Shown here: piece by piece, positions 27,416 through 37,477 of the stretch
Layout of the letters: every line of letters begins with the position of its first letter
Position numbering within the stretch: the stretch's first letter is position 1
NCBI RefSeq assembly: GCF_002179965.1
Contig: NZ_NGUQ01000037.1
Span: 1-64,000, forward strand
Direction of reading: 5' to 3'
DNA: 64,000 nt
Origin: Pandoraea sp. PE-S2T-3
Lineage (GTDB): Bacteria > Pseudomonadota > Gammaproteobacteria > Burkholderiales > Burkholderiaceae
Notes under the pieces: model-generated
Databases searched by the model: none
What the model was told of the DNA's origin: nothing
What the model saw: only the letters and a program-made list of their open reading frames with translations
Program-made: the position numbers and the translations under genes

Positions 27416-28576
27416 ATGACCCGTTCAATAGTGCCGGATTATAGCGTAACCGCCTCATTTGCCACGGAAAATGCGGAGGACTCGTCTGACGACGACCTCG
27501 ATTCGCTTCCCGTGGCTTTCCCAGGTGCCCTCGGTGGCACCCCCAATTCCGACAGCGATTCTACCTCTGCCACGGTGGCAGGGGCTAACGATGCCGCACC
27601 GCTCGTCGCCACACTCCCCGATGCACTCGCTGGCGAACGCCTCGACAAGGCACTCGCACAATGTTTTCCCGAGTATTCCCGTAGCCGGTTACAGGCGTGG
27701 GTCGAAGACGGCCGCGTGATGCTCGACGGCGTGACGGCGAAAGTTCGCCAGAAAGTCGCGGGTGGTGAGGCGGTCACGATCACACCGGCAGCGTTGCCTG
27801 AGCAACAGGCGTTTACACCGGAACCGGTGCCGCTCGATGTCGTTCACGAAGACGCCGCGCTCGCCGTGTTCAACAAACCGGCGGGGCTCGTGGTGCATCC
27901 GGCGGCCGGCAACTGGTCGGGCACCTTGCTGAACGGCCTGCTTCACCGGTACGGGCAGGCGGCAGCCGATCTGCCGCGCGCGGGTATCGTGCATCGTCTG
28001 GATAAGGACACGTCCGGCCTGATGGTCGTGGCCCGCACCCTGATTGCGCAGACCGATCTGGTGCGGCAGTTGCAGGCGCGCACCGTCAAGCGTCACTACG
28101 CAGCGCTGGTGTGGGGGCGCCCCCCGTTGCGTACCGTCGTCGACGCGCCGATCGGACGCGATCCGCGTGAGCGCACCCGTATGGCCGTGGTGCACGGAAA
28201 TGGCGGCAAGCCGGCCCGCACCCGGGTGGTCACCGTGGCGAGCGCGGAATGGGAGAGCTCGCCGGTCTCGCTGGTGTTGTGCTCACTCGACACCGGACGT
28301 ACCCACCAGATTCGCGTGCATCTCGCGCACCTCGGACATTCGCTGCTTGGCGACCCGCTATATAAGCCACGGCATCGACGTCCGGCATTGCCGGGCGATT
28401 TCTCACGGCAGGCACTGCATGCGTGGCGTCTGGGACTGATTCATCCGGTCGACGGCAGCGCGATGCACTGGCAGGCACCGTTGCCTGACGATATGCGTGA
28501 ACTCATGGCCGCGCTGGGCCTCGAATTCGACTTCTCAACCCTCCCCGATTCGCTCGATGACTTCTTCCCTGCATAA
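27416..28576 (+). CDS. rluD: 23S rRNA pseudouridine synthase RluD
   Basis: About 386 residues from ATG 27416, with a poorly conserved acidic N-terminal extension of about 70 residues. An S4 RNA-binding domain follows (about 70-130: [22 protein letters not shown]). The RluA-type catalytic domain contains [10 protein letters not shown] with catalytic Asp196, and the [23 protein letters not shown] motif. RluD converts U1911, U1915 and U1917 of helix 69 of 23S rRNA in E. coli. Divergent from bamD, a typical arrangement. The start overlaps the bamD promoter region, so a later start is possible. Its 3' end overlaps pgeF. Confidence 0.92.
   Translation: MTRSIVPDYSVTASFATENAEDSSDDDLDSLPVAFPGALGGTPNSDSDSTSATVAGANDAAPLVATLPDALAGERLDKALAQCFPEYSRSRLQAWVEDGRVMLDGVTAKVRQKVAGGEAVTITPAALPEQQAFTPEPVPLDVVHEDAALAVFNKPAGLVVHPAAGNWSGTLLNGLLHRYGQAAADLPRAGIVHRLDKDTSGLMVVARTLIAQTDLVRQLQARTVKRHYAALVWGRPPLRTVVDAPIGRDPRERTRMAVVHGNGGKPARTRVVTVASAEWESSPVSLVLCSLDTGRTHQIRVHLAHLGHSLLGDPLYKPRHRRPALPGDFSRQALHAWRLGLIHPVDGSAMHWQAPLPDDMRELMAALGLEFDFSTLPDSLDDFFPA
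27438..27465 (-). promoter_or_regulatory. sigma-70 promoter of bamD
   Basis: On the minus strand a perfect TATAAT (27443-27438) is preceded at 16 bases by GTGGCA (27465-27460), giving a short leader before the bamD start. Confidence 0.7.
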
Positions 28577-29402
28577 CATAGACCATGCGCGAGAACGTGA
28601 GCAGAACGCCTTTCCCGATGATTGGATCGTGCCTGACTGGCCAGCGCCGTCGAACGTGCGTGCCGTGTTTACGACGCGTGCGGGCGGGGTAAGCGAAGGG
28701 CCGCAGGCCACTTTCAATCTCGGATTCAAGGCAGATGACGATCCCGCTGCGGTCACCACGAATCGCGCGTTGCTGGCATCGCGCACCGGCGTGCCGTCGG
28801 CGTGGGTGGCGCAAGTGCACGGCCCGCGTGTGGTCGATGCACAAGACGCACTCGACGCCGTTCGCGCTGGCGATCCGTTGCAGGCTGATGCAAGTGCCAC
28901 GAATGCGATCGGTCTGGCGAGCACGGTGATGGTGGCCGATTGCATGCCCGTCTTGCTGTGCGATGCGCAGGGGCAGGCCGTGGCGGCGGCGCATGCCGGT
29001 TGGCGCGGGCTTTGTGCCGGTGTGATCGAGCAAGCGGTGCAGGCATTGCGTGCGCGTTTGCCGCAAACGGGCGCAAGCGCCGAAGTTCTCGCGTGGCTCG
29101 GGCCGTGCATTGGTCCGCAGACATTCGAGGTTGGCCCGGAGGTGCGTGAAGCGTTTCTTGACGCCGCAACGCCTGCCGAACGCGATGCGACGCTCGCGGC
29201 TTTTGTCGCCCATGGCGACCCTGCCGTGGGCAAGTCGCTGGCCGATCTCTATGCGCTGGCGCGCCTGCGGTTGGCGCGCGAGGGCGTGACAAGCGTGTCA
29301 GGCGGGCAGTGGTGTACGGTCAGCGATTCGGCGCGGTTCTATTCGTATCGCCGCGATCGGACGACTGGCCGGATGGCGGCGCTGGTGTGGCGGGTGGCGT
29401 AA
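28557..29402 (+). CDS. pgeF: peptidoglycan editing factor PgeF (YfiH/DUF152 family)
   Basis: About 281 residues from ATG 28557, which overlaps the rluD end by 20 bases. It has the family's cysteine/histidine metal-site motifs: [10 protein letters not shown], then [11 protein letters not shown], and HAGWRGL. The C terminus [16 protein letters not shown] is also characteristic. Earlier work called the family multicopper polyphenol oxidases; more recent work shows purine nucleosidase-like and peptidoglycan-editing activity. The rluD-pgeF pair is conserved across proteobacteria. The end overlaps a minus-strand gene by 83 bases. Confidence 0.9.
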   Translation: MTSSLHNIDHAREREQNAFPDDWIVPDWPAPSNVRAVFTTRAGGVSEGPQATFNLGFKADDDPAAVTTNRALLASRTGVPSAWVAQVHGPRVVDAQDALDAVRAGDPLQADASATNAIGLASTVMVADCMPVLLCDAQGQAVAAAHAGWRGLCAGVIEQAVQALRARLPQTGASAEVLAWLGPCIGPQTFEVGPEVREAFLDAATPAERDATLAAFVAHGDPAVGKSLADLYALARLRLAREGVTSVSGGQWCTVSDSARFYSYRRDRTTGRMAALVWRVA

Positions 29403-29706
29403 TCCGTCGTGTATTTGATGACGCGGGTGTGACGGCGCCGCTGACTGTGGGATCTGTGTCACGGTCGATGACGGGCGTCACGCCGGCATTGGCCTCGCCC
29501 GCCGCTGCGTCATCGGGTCGCAGTTCGGATTGCCGTTCAAGGTGTAGCCGTCTGGCTCGCCGCATGCGGCCACCGGCGATATAGAGCAAGAGCATTACGG
29601 GCGCGACCCCGCCGCCAATGAAGATGAACAGGCCGAGCCAGACCGACGGGGCGGTGATGGCGACCATCGCCAGAACATAGAGCCAGCCGAGAGCGACAAT
29701 CAGCAT
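29320..29706 (-). CDS. small membrane protein, convergent overlap with pgeF
   Basis: A 128-residue frame from ATG 29706. Two hydrophobic helices (about 2-18 and 20-46: MLIVALGWLYVLAMVAI and SVWLGLFIFIGGGVAPVMLLLYIAGG) are followed by a basic stretch and a polar, Pro/Thr/Ser-rich tail. Small two-helix proteins of this type sit beside pgeF in other Burkholderiales. The last 83 bases run antisense to the end of pgeF. No clear ribosome site is seen. Function unknown. Confidence 0.6.
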   Translation of the reverse strand: MLIVALGWLYVLAMVAITAPSVWLGLFIFIGGGVAPVMLLLYIAGGRMRRARRLHLERQSELRPDDAAAGEANAGVTPVIDRDTDPTVSGAVTPASSNTRRITPPATPAPPSGQSSDRGDTNRTAPNR

Positions 29707-29775
29707 CGGGACAAACGCGCATTCAAAAATTGGCGGGGCGGCAGGACAATTCCCACCGGACGTACGCCGCAAGCA

Positions 29776-29804
29776 TTGACACGCCTGCGCTCGCACGCAA
29801 GAAT
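29776..29804 (+). promoter_or_regulatory. sigma-70 promoter of phaC
   Basis: TTGACA (29776-29781), 17 bases, AAGAAT (29799-29804), about 97 bases before the phaC start. From memory, it resembles the mapped Cupriavidus necator phaC promoter, which also pairs a perfect TTGACA with an AACAAT-type -10. Confidence 0.65.
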
Positions 29805-29900
29805 GCATTTCAGGCGGGGCGCAACGCTCGCGAGGCGTAGCACGCCGCCGCGTTTCGGGCACTGGCCCGTGAACGCAACGGACGTGACGCTCAGGCTATC

Positions 29901-31751
29901 ATGAATCGCCCCAGTGCCAACTTCGATCCGGCCTCGTTTGCCGCGTCGTTTGCTCAGCAGTTTCCCTCCGCTTCGCTCTCCGCTCAGGACATGTCGCAGT
30001 GGTTCAGTGCCGCCCAACAACTGTTCGGCGCGTTGCCGGGCGCTGCGGGCCCGACCACCGCGAGCGCCCACGGTGCAGCGAATCCCGCGAATCCCTTCAG
30101 CCATCTCTTCGAAATGTTCGGCAGCGCCGGCAAGTTGCCGCAGCCGTCCGCCCTGCACGTCGACCCTGCGCGTCTGAATGCGCTTCAGACGGAATATGGG
30201 CGTGAATTTTCCGAACTCGTCGCGAGTTTCAATCAGCCCGGGCTCGATAACGCACCGCCGCTCGGCGATCGGCGCTTTGCCGGCGACGGCTGGCGTAACC
30301 CGTTCTACGCATTGCCCGCAGCGCTCTACCTGCTCAACGGCCGTTTTCTGATGCGCATGGCCGAGCTGGTCGACGCAGACGCGAAGACGCGCGAGCGAAT
30401 TCGCTTTGCCGTCGAGCAGTGGGTGGCGGCGAGCTCGCCGGCGAATTTCATCGCGACCAACCCCGACGCGCAGCAACGTCTCGTGCAGACGCACGGCGAC
30501 AGCCTGCTCGCCGGGATGCAGCATCTGCTCGTCGATATGGGCAAGGGCAAGGTATCGCAGACCGACGAGGCCGCGTTCGAAGTGGGGCGCAACGTTGCCA
30601 CCACGGAAGGGGCGGTCGTGTTCGAGAACGACCTCATCCAGCTTATCCAGTACAAGCCGCTCACGCCGACCGTGCATCAACGGCCGCTACTGGTGGTGCC
30701 GCCTTGCATCAACAAGTACTACATCCTCGATCTGCAACCCGAGAACTCGCTCGTGCGCTACGCCGTGGAGCAGGGTCACACGGTGTTCGTCGTGTCGTGG
30801 CGCAACCCCGACGCATCGCTCGCGCACAAGACGTGGGATGACTACGTCGGCGAAGGCCCGATCGCGGCCATCGACGTCGTGCGTGAGATCGCCGGACAGC
30901 CCCAGATCAACGCGCTGGGCTTCTGCGTCGGCGGTACGTTGCTGGCCGCCGCGCTTGCCGTGTTCGCCGCCAAGGGCCAAAACGGCCGCAAGTCGCCGGT
31001 GGCGAGTGTGACGTTGCTGACCACGCTATTGGATTTTTCCGATACTGGCGTGCTCGACGTGTTCGTCGACGAGCCGCATGTGCAGTATCGCGAGAAGACG
31101 ATCGGTGGCGCGCTCGGCCAGCCGCCGGGTCTGATGCGCGGGGTGGAGCTGGCCAACACGTTCTCGTTCCTGCGCCCGAACGATCTGGTCTGGAACTACG
31201 TGGTCGACAGCTATCTGAAGGGCAACGCGCCGCAGCCGTTCGATCTGCTTTACTGGAATGGCGACGGCACGAATTTGCCGGGCCCGATGTTCTGCTGGTA
31301 TCTGCGCCATCTTTATTTGCAGAACGAACTGAAGCAGCCCGGTGTGGTGCAGACCTGCGGCGTGCCAGTTGATCTGGGAACGATCGATGCCCCGGCCTAT
31401 GTGTTCGGATCCCGGGAAGATCACATCGTGCCGTGGACCTCGGCGTTCCGCTCGTTGCCGTTGCTGGGTGGCGAGCGCCGCTTCGTGCTTGGCGCGTCGG
31501 GACACATCGCCGGGGTGGTCAATCCGCCGGTCAAGAAGAAGCGCAGTTATTGGCGCAATGACGACGTGGGCGTCGAGTCCGGCGACTGGCTCGCGGGTGC
31601 CACGGAGCACCCGGGAAGTTGGTGGACGGACTGGAGCGACTGGCTCGCCGGCTACGCCGGAAAACGCGTCAAAGCGCCAAAGTCGTATGGTAATGTTGCT
31701 TATGCCCCCATCGAGCCGGCACCCGGCCGCTACGTCAAGGCGAAAGCCTGA
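29901..31751 (+). CDS. phaC: class I poly(3-hydroxyalkanoate) synthase PhaC
   Basis: A 616-residue synthase that polymerises (R)-3-hydroxyacyl-CoA into granules. The lipase-like box GFCVGGT carries catalytic Cys342; Asp507 (in [10 protein letters not shown]) and His535 (in GASGHIAG) complete the triad, matching Cys319, Asp480 and His508 of the C. necator enzyme with a slightly longer N terminus. The N-terminal 100 residues are variable, as in other class I enzymes. It heads phaC-phaA-phaB, followed by phaR. Own promoter at 29776-29804. Confidence 0.97.
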   Translation: MNRPSANFDPASFAASFAQQFPSASLSAQDMSQWFSAAQQLFGALPGAAGPTTASAHGAANPANPFSHLFEMFGSAGKLPQPSALHVDPARLNALQTEYGREFSELVASFNQPGLDNAPPLGDRRFAGDGWRNPFYALPAALYLLNGRFLMRMAELVDADAKTRERIRFAVEQWVAASSPANFIATNPDAQQRLVQTHGDSLLAGMQHLLVDMGKGKVSQTDEAAFEVGRNVATTEGAVVFENDLIQLIQYKPLTPTVHQRPLLVVPPCINKYYILDLQPENSLVRYAVEQGHTVFVVSWRNPDASLAHKTWDDYVGEGPIAAIDVVREIAGQPQINALGFCVGGTLLAAALAVFAAKGQNGRKSPVASVTLLTTLLDFSDTGVLDVFVDEPHVQYREKTIGGALGQPPGLMRGVELANTFSFLRPNDLVWNYVVDSYLKGNAPQPFDLLYWNGDGTNLPGPMFCWYLRHLYLQNELKQPGVVQTCGVPVDLGTIDAPAYVFGSREDHIVPWTSAFRSLPLLGGERRFVLGASGHIAGVVNPPVKKKRSYWRNDDVGVESGDWLAGATEHPGSWWTDWSDWLAGYAGKRVKAPKSYGNVAYAPIEPAPGRYVKAKA

Positions 31752-31813
31752 GCGGGAGCGGCATTGCGGGAAAGCCCTTTGGTTCGACTTATTTTGAAAA
31801 CGAGGAAAGAGAC

Positions 31814-32995
31814 ATGACGGATATCGTGATTGTGTCGGCTGCGCGCACCGCAGTCGGTAAGTTTGGCGGTTCGCTCGCCAAGGTGGCTGCGCCGGATCTG
31901 GGCGCCATCGTGATCGACGAGGTCCTCAAGCGCGCCAAGCTCAAGGGCGAAGATGTGAGCGAAGTGATTCTGGGTCAGGTGCTCACGGCCGGTTCGGGGC
32001 AGAACGTCGCGCGTCAGGCCGCCATCAAGGCAGGTCTGCCGACGATGGTGCCGGCCATGACGATCAACAAGGTGTGCGGCTCGGGTCTGAAGGCTGTGAT
32101 GCTGGCAGCCAACGCCATCGCTGCGGGCGATGCCGACATCGTGGTTGCCGGCGGTCAGGAGAACATGAGCGCAGCGCCGCACGTGCTGCCGGGTTCGCGC
32201 GACGGTTTCCGCATGGGCGATGCCAAGCTGATCGACACCATGATCGTCGACGGTCTGTGGGACGTGTACAACCAGTACCACATGGGGATCACGGCCGAGA
32301 ACGTTGCGAAGGAATACGGCATCACGCGCGAAATGCAGGATGCGTTTGCCGCCGCTTCGCAGAACAAGGCGGAAGCCGCACAGAAGGCCGGCCGTTTCGA
32401 CGCCGAAATCGTGCCGGTCTCGATTCCGCAACGCAAGGGCGATCCGCTCCTGTTCAACACCGATGAATTCGTGCGCCACGGCGTGACGGCCGAATCGCTG
32501 GCTGGTCTCAAGCCAGCCTTCTCGAAAGACGGCACGGTCACCGCCGCCAACGCATCGGGCCTGAACGACGGCGCCGCCGCGGTGGTGGTGATGTCGGCCA
32601 AGCGCGCCGAGCAACTCGGTCTCAAGCCGCTCGCTCGCATCGTCGCGTACGCAAACGCGGGTGTCGATCCGTCGGTGATGGGTATCGGTCCGGTGCCGGC
32701 ATCGCAGCGCTGTCTGGCGCGTGCGGGCTGGGACGTGAAAGACCTTGACCTGATGGAAATCAATGAAGCGTTTGCTGCGCAGGCGCTGGCGGTGAACAAG
32801 CAGATGGGCTGGGATACGTCCAAGATCAACGTGAACGGTGGCGCGATCGCCATCGGTCACCCGATCGGCGCGTCGGGCTGCCGTATTCTCGTCACGCTGT
32901 TGCATGAAATGGCGCGTCGCGACGCACGTCGCGGTCTGGCCTCGCTGTGTATCGGCGGCGGCATGGGCGTTGCGCTGGCAGTAGAACGTGTTTGA
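31814..32995 (+). CDS. phaA: acetyl-CoA C-acetyltransferase PhaA
   Basis: A 393-residue biosynthetic thiolase condensing two acetyl-CoA to acetoacetyl-CoA, the first PHB step. Active-site residues are visible and in register with the C. necator enzyme: Cys88 (NKVCGSGL), His349 (GHPIGASG) and Cys379 (CIGGGMG). The site GAGGAAAGAG precedes ATG 31814. It lies 62 bases after phaC and 189 before phaB, the standard operon. Confidence 0.96.
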   Translation: MTDIVIVSAARTAVGKFGGSLAKVAAPDLGAIVIDEVLKRAKLKGEDVSEVILGQVLTAGSGQNVARQAAIKAGLPTMVPAMTINKVCGSGLKAVMLAANAIAAGDADIVVAGGQENMSAAPHVLPGSRDGFRMGDAKLIDTMIVDGLWDVYNQYHMGITAENVAKEYGITREMQDAFAAASQNKAEAAQKAGRFDAEIVPVSIPQRKGDPLLFNTDEFVRHGVTAESLAGLKPAFSKDGTVTAANASGLNDGAAAVVVMSAKRAEQLGLKPLARIVAYANAGVDPSVMGIGPVPASQRCLARAGWDVKDLDLMEINEAFAAQALAVNKQMGWDTSKINVNGGAIAIGHPIGASGCRILVTLLHEMARRDARRGLASLCIGGGMGVALAVERV

Positions 32996-33184
32996 GCGCA
33001 CTCGTTGCGTGCAGTAACCCACAACGAATCAAACCGGTGACGCCCGTGCGTGCAACGCGCGCGGGCTTGTTGCCGGAGGCAGTCAGGAGACGGAAGGTTC
33101 GCGTGGGAACGCGCGGCCTGCGCGTCGGTCAATTGGCAGTCGCAACAGGCGGCAGATTTGCCGTTATTTAGGGGGAAGCGTTCC

Positions 33185-33925
33185 ATGACTCAACGCATTG
33201 CATACGTGACAGGCGGGATGGGCGGTATCGGTACGTCCATTTGCCAGCGACTGTACAAAGACGGCTTCAAGGTCGTGGCGGGCTGCGGCCCGAATTCGCC
33301 GCGCCGCGTGAAGTGGCTGGAGGATCAAAAGGCGCTGGGTTTCGATTTCGTCGCTTCCGAAGGTAACGTCGGTGATTGGGATTCGACCAAGGCTGCTTTC
33401 GACAAGGTGAAGGCGGAAGTGGGCGAGATCGAGGTGCTGGTGAACAACGCCGGTATCACGCGCGACGTCGTGTTCCGCAAGATGACGCACGAGGACTGGG
33501 ATGCGGTGATCGCGACCAACCTCACGAGCTTGTTCAACGTCACCAAGCAGGTGATCGAGGGCATGTGCGAGCGTGGCTGGGGCCGCATCATCAACATCTC
33601 GTCGGTCAACGGTCAGAAGGGGCAGTTCGGCCAGACGAACTACTCGACGGCCAAGGCCGGTATCCACGGCTTCACGATGGCGCTGGCGCAGGAAGTCGCC
33701 ACCAAGGGTGTGACCGTCAACACCGTGTCGCCGGGTTATATCGGCACGGACATGGTGCGCTCGATCCGTCAGGACGTGCTCGACAAGATCGTAGCGACGA
33801 TTCCGGTCAAGCGTCTGGGCGAGCCGGCCGAAATCGGTTCGATCGTGGCGTGGCTCGCATCGGAAGAATCGGGCTTTTCGACGGGAGCGGACTTCTCGCT
33901 CAACGGCGGCTTGCACATGGGCTGA
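33185..33925 (+). CDS. phaB: acetoacetyl-CoA reductase PhaB
   Basis: A 246-residue NADPH-dependent short-chain dehydrogenase making (R)-3-hydroxybutyryl-CoA. The coenzyme loop VTGGMGGIG, the NNAGITRD motif, catalytic Tyr153 and Lys157 (NYSTAKAG) and the C-terminal SLNGGLHMG are all typical of PhaB. ATG 33185 is preceded by GGGGGAAG. The longer upstream frame is not supported. Confidence 0.96.
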   Translation: MTQRIAYVTGGMGGIGTSICQRLYKDGFKVVAGCGPNSPRRVKWLEDQKALGFDFVASEGNVGDWDSTKAAFDKVKAEVGEIEVLVNNAGITRDVVFRKMTHEDWDAVIATNLTSLFNVTKQVIEGMCERGWGRIINISSVNGQKGQFGQTNYSTAKAGIHGFTMALAQEVATKGVTVNTVSPGYIGTDMVRSIRQDVLDKIVATIPVKRLGEPAEIGSIVAWLASEESGFSTGADFSLNGGLHMG

Positions 33926-33984
33926 GCGGTGGCAGGGCGGAAGCGCGGGTGCGGGCCAACGGTATGCACCTTTTCCGCCGCGGG

Positions 33985-34021
33985 TTAGGGCTTTGCCGCA
34001 TAGCAGCAAACGCCCTAAAAT
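33985..34021 (+). promoter_or_regulatory. phaR promoter overlapped by a 34-bp inverted repeat (probable PhaR operator)
   Basis: TTGCCG (33993-33998), 17 bases, TAAAAT (34016-34021) form a sigma-70 promoter. It sits in the inverted repeat TTAGGGC-TTTGC ... GCAAA-C-GCCCTAA (33985-34018), with one bulged C and a 9-base centre. Known PhaR proteins bind TGC/GCA-rich dyads and repress their own gene, so this is a good autoregulatory operator candidate. Confidence 0.6.
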
Positions 34022-34038
34022 CGATAATATGTGACTAA

Positions 34039-34057
34039 CCCCGACCGTCGGTCGGGG
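34039..34057. promoter_or_regulatory. 19-bp perfect dyad in the phaR leader
   Basis: CCCCGACC-GTC-GGTCGGGG lies between the promoter and the phaR ATG. No T-run follows, so it is not a classical terminator. The GACC/GGTC form resembles TetR-family operators, and it could also form an RNA hairpin. Confidence 0.45.
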
Positions 34058-34088
34058 AAGTCCTTCATAAAAGCAGGAAACCCACCGC

Positions 34089-34703
34089 ATGACCGCGAGC
34101 AAGAAGACTGACGAGCGCCTGATCAAAAAGTATCCGAACCGGCGTTTGTACGATACGCAGACCAGTACGTACATCACCCTTGCCGATGTGAAGCAGTTGG
34201 TGCTCGAGACCGAGGAGTTCAAGGTTGTCGACGCCAAGACGGGCGAGGACCTGACCCGCAGCATTTTGCTGCAAATCATTCTGGAAGAAGAGACCGGCGG
34301 CGTGCCGATGTTCTCGAGCGCCATGCTGTCCCAGATCATCCGCTTCTACGGCCATGCGCTGCAAGGGATGATGGGCACGTACCTCGAGAAGAACATCCAG
34401 ACTTTCATCGAGATTCAGAACAAGCTGTCCGATCAGTCGAAGGGCATCTACGAAGGCGCGGCCTTCAACCCGGACGTCTGGGCGCAGTTCATGAACATGC
34501 AGGCGCCGATGATGCAGGGCATGATGACCAACTACATCGAGCAGTCGAAGAACCTGTTCGTGCAGATGCAGGAGCAGATGCAGAGTCAGGCCAAGAACAT
34601 GTTCAGCACCTTCCCGTTCCCGGGTGGACCGGGCGGACCGGGAATGCCGGGCATGCCGGGTACACCGGGTACGCCGGGCAAAGATCCCAACAAGAAACCC
34701 TGA
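34089..34703 (+). CDS. phaR: polyhydroxyalkanoate synthesis repressor PhaR
   Basis: A 204-residue repressor that binds both DNA and PHB granules. The N-terminal DNA-binding domain (about 10-70) has the signature LIKKYPNRRLYDTQTSTYI; the middle (about 75-160) is the Met/Gln-rich PHB-accumulation regulatory region (GMMGTYLEKNIQTF, then MNMQAPMMQGMM). A Gly/Pro collagen-like tail ends the protein. When granules are absent PhaR represses phasin genes and its own gene; the dyads at 33985-34057 fit this. Confidence 0.94.
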   Translation: MTASKKTDERLIKKYPNRRLYDTQTSTYITLADVKQLVLETEEFKVVDAKTGEDLTRSILLQIILEEETGGVPMFSSAMLSQIIRFYGHALQGMMGTYLEKNIQTFIEIQNKLSDQSKGIYEGAAFNPDVWAQFMNMQAPMMQGMMTNYIEQSKNLFVQMQEQMQSQAKNMFSTFPFPGGPGGPGMPGMPGTPGTPGKDPNKKP

Positions 34704-34958
34704 GGCATGGCTTCGGGCGCGAGTGCTTCGCGCCGGCATGACGTTGCGGTGTGGCTCGGGGCGCACACCGCAACGATAGTTGGAACGCACAACGGGCGAA
34801 CAAGGTAAAATGCGCGGTTCTTCGCTGCGGGTTGTGCCCGTGGCGCGAGTATCGGCAGGCGAGCAGGGCGTTGACGGCGGTGAAATGGCCTCGTCAGGGC
34901 ACCCAGAGGCTCGCTGTCCGGTCGTTACACCGTATTTACTAGATCAGGATTTCGCCCC

Positions 34959-36326
34959 ATGTCCCGCCCATTGCCCGCCGGCACTCCCAAAGTCGGCTTC
35001 GTTTCGCTCGGCTGCCCCAAGGCTCTGGTTGACTCCGAGCAAATCCTGACCCAACTGCGCGCTGAAGGTTATGCGATTTCCGGCACCTACGACGGTGCCG
35101 ATCTTGTGGTGGTCAACACCTGCGGCTTCATCGACGCCGCCGTTCAGGAAAGCCTGGATGCCATCGGCGAAGCGCTGGCCGAGAACGGCAAAGTCATCGT
35201 GACCGGCTGTCTGGGCGCCAAGAAGGACGCCGCCGGGCAAGACATCGTCACCACCGTCCACCCGAAGGTGCTCGCCGTGACCGGCCCGCATGCGCTGGGC
35301 GAAGTCATGACGGCGGTGCACACGCACCTGCCCAAGCCGCACGATCCGTTCAGCGATCTCGTGCCGGCCGCCGGCATCAAGCTCACGCCGCGCCACTACG
35401 CGTATCTGAAGATTTCCGAAGGCTGCAATCACCGCTGCACGTTCTGCATCATCCCGTCGATGCGCGGCGATCTCGACTCGCGCCCGGTGGCCGAAGTCAT
35501 GCTCGAAGCCGAGAACCTGTTCAAGGCCGGCGTGAAAGAGCTGCTCGTGATTTCGCAGGACACCAGCGCGTACGGCGTCGATGTGAAATATCGCACCGGT
35601 TTCTGGAACGGCCGCCCGCTGCGCACGCGCATGACCGAACTGGTCACGGCGCTGGGTGAATTGGCCAAGCAGTACGGCGCGTGGGTGCGTCTGCACTACG
35701 TGTATCCGTATCCGCACGTGGACGAAATCATCCCGCTGATGGCCGAAGGCCACATCCTGCCGTATCTCGACGTGCCGTTGCAGCACGCGCACCCCGACGT
35801 GCTCAAGCGTATGAAGCGTCCGGCGTCGGGTGAGAAGAATCTGGAGCGCATTCAGGCGTGGCGCAAGGCATGCCCGGACCTGACGATCCGCAGCACGTTC
35901 ATCGCCGGTTTCCCGGGCGAGACCGAAGCCGAATTCGAATACCTGCTGGACTTCCTGAAAGAAGCCGAGCTCGACCGCGTGGGTTGTTTCGCGTACTCGC
36001 CGGTCGAAGGCGCCAAGGCCAACGAACTGCCGGGCGCACTGCCCGACGAAGTCCGTGAAGAGCGCCGCGCGCGCTTCATGGAAGTGGCGGAAGAAATCTC
36101 GGCCGAGCGCCAGCAGCGCAAGGTTGGCAAGACGATTCAGGTGATCGTCGACGAAATCAATCAGGACGGCGGCGTTGCCCGCTCGGCCGCTGACGCGCCG
36201 GAAATCGACGGTCTGGTGTACATCGAACCGACCGCCAAGGCGGCCAAGCGCCTGAAGGTTGGCGAGTTCGTCAACGTGACGGTGACCGGCGCCGACGGCC
36301 ACGACCTGTGGGGCGAAGTGGTCTGA
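34959..36326 (+). CDS. rimO: ribosomal protein S12 methylthiotransferase RimO
   Basis: A 455-residue radical-SAM enzyme adding a methylthio group to an Asp of ribosomal protein S12 (Asp88 in E. coli numbering). The N-terminal UPF0004 domain carries three cluster cysteines ([23 protein letters not shown]); the radical-SAM CxxxCxxC motif is Cys156/Cys160/Cys163 in [12 protein letters not shown]; a TRAM domain closes the protein (about 385-450). ATG 34959 has AGGA upstream. A TAAAAT at 34806-34811 may be its -10 box. A terminator follows immediately. Confidence 0.95.
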   Translation: MSRPLPAGTPKVGFVSLGCPKALVDSEQILTQLRAEGYAISGTYDGADLVVVNTCGFIDAAVQESLDAIGEALAENGKVIVTGCLGAKKDAAGQDIVTTVHPKVLAVTGPHALGEVMTAVHTHLPKPHDPFSDLVPAAGIKLTPRHYAYLKISEGCNHRCTFCIIPSMRGDLDSRPVAEVMLEAENLFKAGVKELLVISQDTSAYGVDVKYRTGFWNGRPLRTRMTELVTALGELAKQYGAWVRLHYVYPYPHVDEIIPLMAEGHILPYLDVPLQHAHPDVLKRMKRPASGEKNLERIQAWRKACPDLTIRSTFIAGFPGETEAEFEYLLDFLKEAELDRVGCFAYSPVEGAKANELPGALPDEVREERRARFMEVAEEISAERQQRKVGKTIQVIVDEINQDGGVARSAADAPEIDGLVYIEPTAKAAKRLKVGEFVNVTVTGADGHDLWGEVV

Positions 36327-36331
36327 AGCAG

Positions 36332-36358
36332 AAGTGGGGCATATGCCGCCCCACTTTT
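36332..36358 (+). terminator. terminator of rimO
   Basis: Stem AAGTGGGGC / GCCCCACTT (36332-36340, 36348-36356) with a 7-base loop and a short T-rich tail. Confidence 0.8.
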
Positions 36359-36435
36359 CGTCTTGACCCCTTTGGTCCGGTAACACTGTCCCACATCGCC
36401 TTTCACTTTCGAACCGCTCCCCCGACGCTCGAACG

Positions 36436-37380
36436 ATGACACAAGCCCCATCACAAATTCAGCAAACGCCGCAAGTGCTGGCCATGGGTGAAGCCATGGT
36501 CGAATTCAACCAGTCGCCCGGCGATGCCCGTCAGTACCTTCAGGGCTTCGGCGGCGATACCTCCAACTTCGCCATCGCCGCCCGCCGTCAGGGCGTGAGC
36601 ACGGGCTTCGTGAGTGCGGTCGGCGACGACCTGTTCGGCCGCATGCTGCTCGACCTGTGGCGAGACGAGGGTGTCGATACGACGACCGTGCGCGTCGACA
36701 CGCAGGCCCCCACGGGCGTGTACTTCGTGTCGCACGACGAGAACGGCCATCACTTCGACTATTTGCGCGCCGGCTCGGCCGCCAGCCGCTATCACCCGCA
36801 GGACTTGCCGCGCGACGCACTGGCCAGCGCCCAGTTTCTGCACCTGTCGGGCATCAGCCTGGCCATCAGCGTGAACGCGTGCGACGCAGCCTTCGACGCC
36901 ATGTCGAAGATTCGTGCCGCGGGCGGTCAGGTGTCGTTCGACACCAATCTGCGCCTCAAGCTGTGGCCGCTGGCCCGTGCCCGCGCGACCATGCGTGAAG
37001 CGTTCAGCCTGACCGACGTGTGCCTGCCGAGCTGGGACGATGTCACCGCCGTCACCGGTCTGGAAGATCGCGATGCGATTCTCGATGAACTTCTCTCCCA
37101 TGGTGTGAAGGTCGTAGCGCTCAAGCTGGGCCGCGAAGGTTGCTACGTCGCGACGCCGACCGAGCGCCGTATCGTCGCGCCGTACCCGGTGCAGGCGCTC
37201 GACGCGACCGGCGCGGGCGATTGCTTCGGCGGTGCGTTCGTGGCGCGTCTGGCGCTGGGCGACGATCCGTTCACGGCCGCGCGCTACGCCAACATCTGTG
37301 CGGCGCTCTCGACAACCGGTTACGGCGCCGTCGCACCGGTGCCGCGTACCGAGCAAGTGCTGGCCTTGATGGGCGCCTGA
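36436..37380 (+). CDS. kdgK: PfkB-family sugar kinase, probably 2-keto-3-deoxygluconate kinase
   Basis: A 314-residue ribokinase-fold enzyme. The substrate-side GGDTSNFAIAARRQG motif, a FDYLRAGSAASRY stretch typical of KDG kinases, and the catalytic signature DATGAGDCFGGAF (Asp as base) are visible. Substrate assignment rests on the FDYLRAGSA region; fructokinase or another PfkB kinase cannot be excluded. If correct it feeds keto-deoxy-gluconate into the Entner-Doudoroff branch. Monocistronic or followed by bktB 97 bases later, which has its own upstream elements. Confidence 0.78.
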   Translation: MTQAPSQIQQTPQVLAMGEAMVEFNQSPGDARQYLQGFGGDTSNFAIAARRQGVSTGFVSAVGDDLFGRMLLDLWRDEGVDTTTVRVDTQAPTGVYFVSHDENGHHFDYLRAGSAASRYHPQDLPRDALASAQFLHLSGISLAISVNACDAAFDAMSKIRAAGGQVSFDTNLRLKLWPLARARATMREAFSLTDVCLPSWDDVTAVTGLEDRDAILDELLSHGVKVVALKLGREGCYVATPTERRIVAPYPVQALDATGAGDCFGGAFVARLALGDDPFTAARYANICAALSTTGYGAVAPVPRTEQVLALMGA

Positions 37381-37437
37381 CAAAACAACTGACGTTTCCC
37401 TCCACTGAGCCGCCCATCGCGGTAACCCGGGCGGCGG

Positions 37438-37454
37438 TATACTCGTTTGCAAAC
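37438..37454 (+). promoter_or_regulatory. possible bktB -10 box and adjoining palindrome
   Basis: TATACT (37438-37443) followed directly by the perfect palindrome GTTTGCAAAC (37445-37454), about 25 bases before the bktB ATG. No good -35 is seen. The palindrome would lie over the transcription start. Confidence 0.35.
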
Positions 37455-37477
37455 TTATATCCACACGGAGAAGAGAC

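Noticed and set aside
34716-34734. GGCGCGA / TCGCGCC hairpin after phaR as a terminator
   Set aside because: A 7-bp stem exists, but there is no T-run after it; too weak to call.
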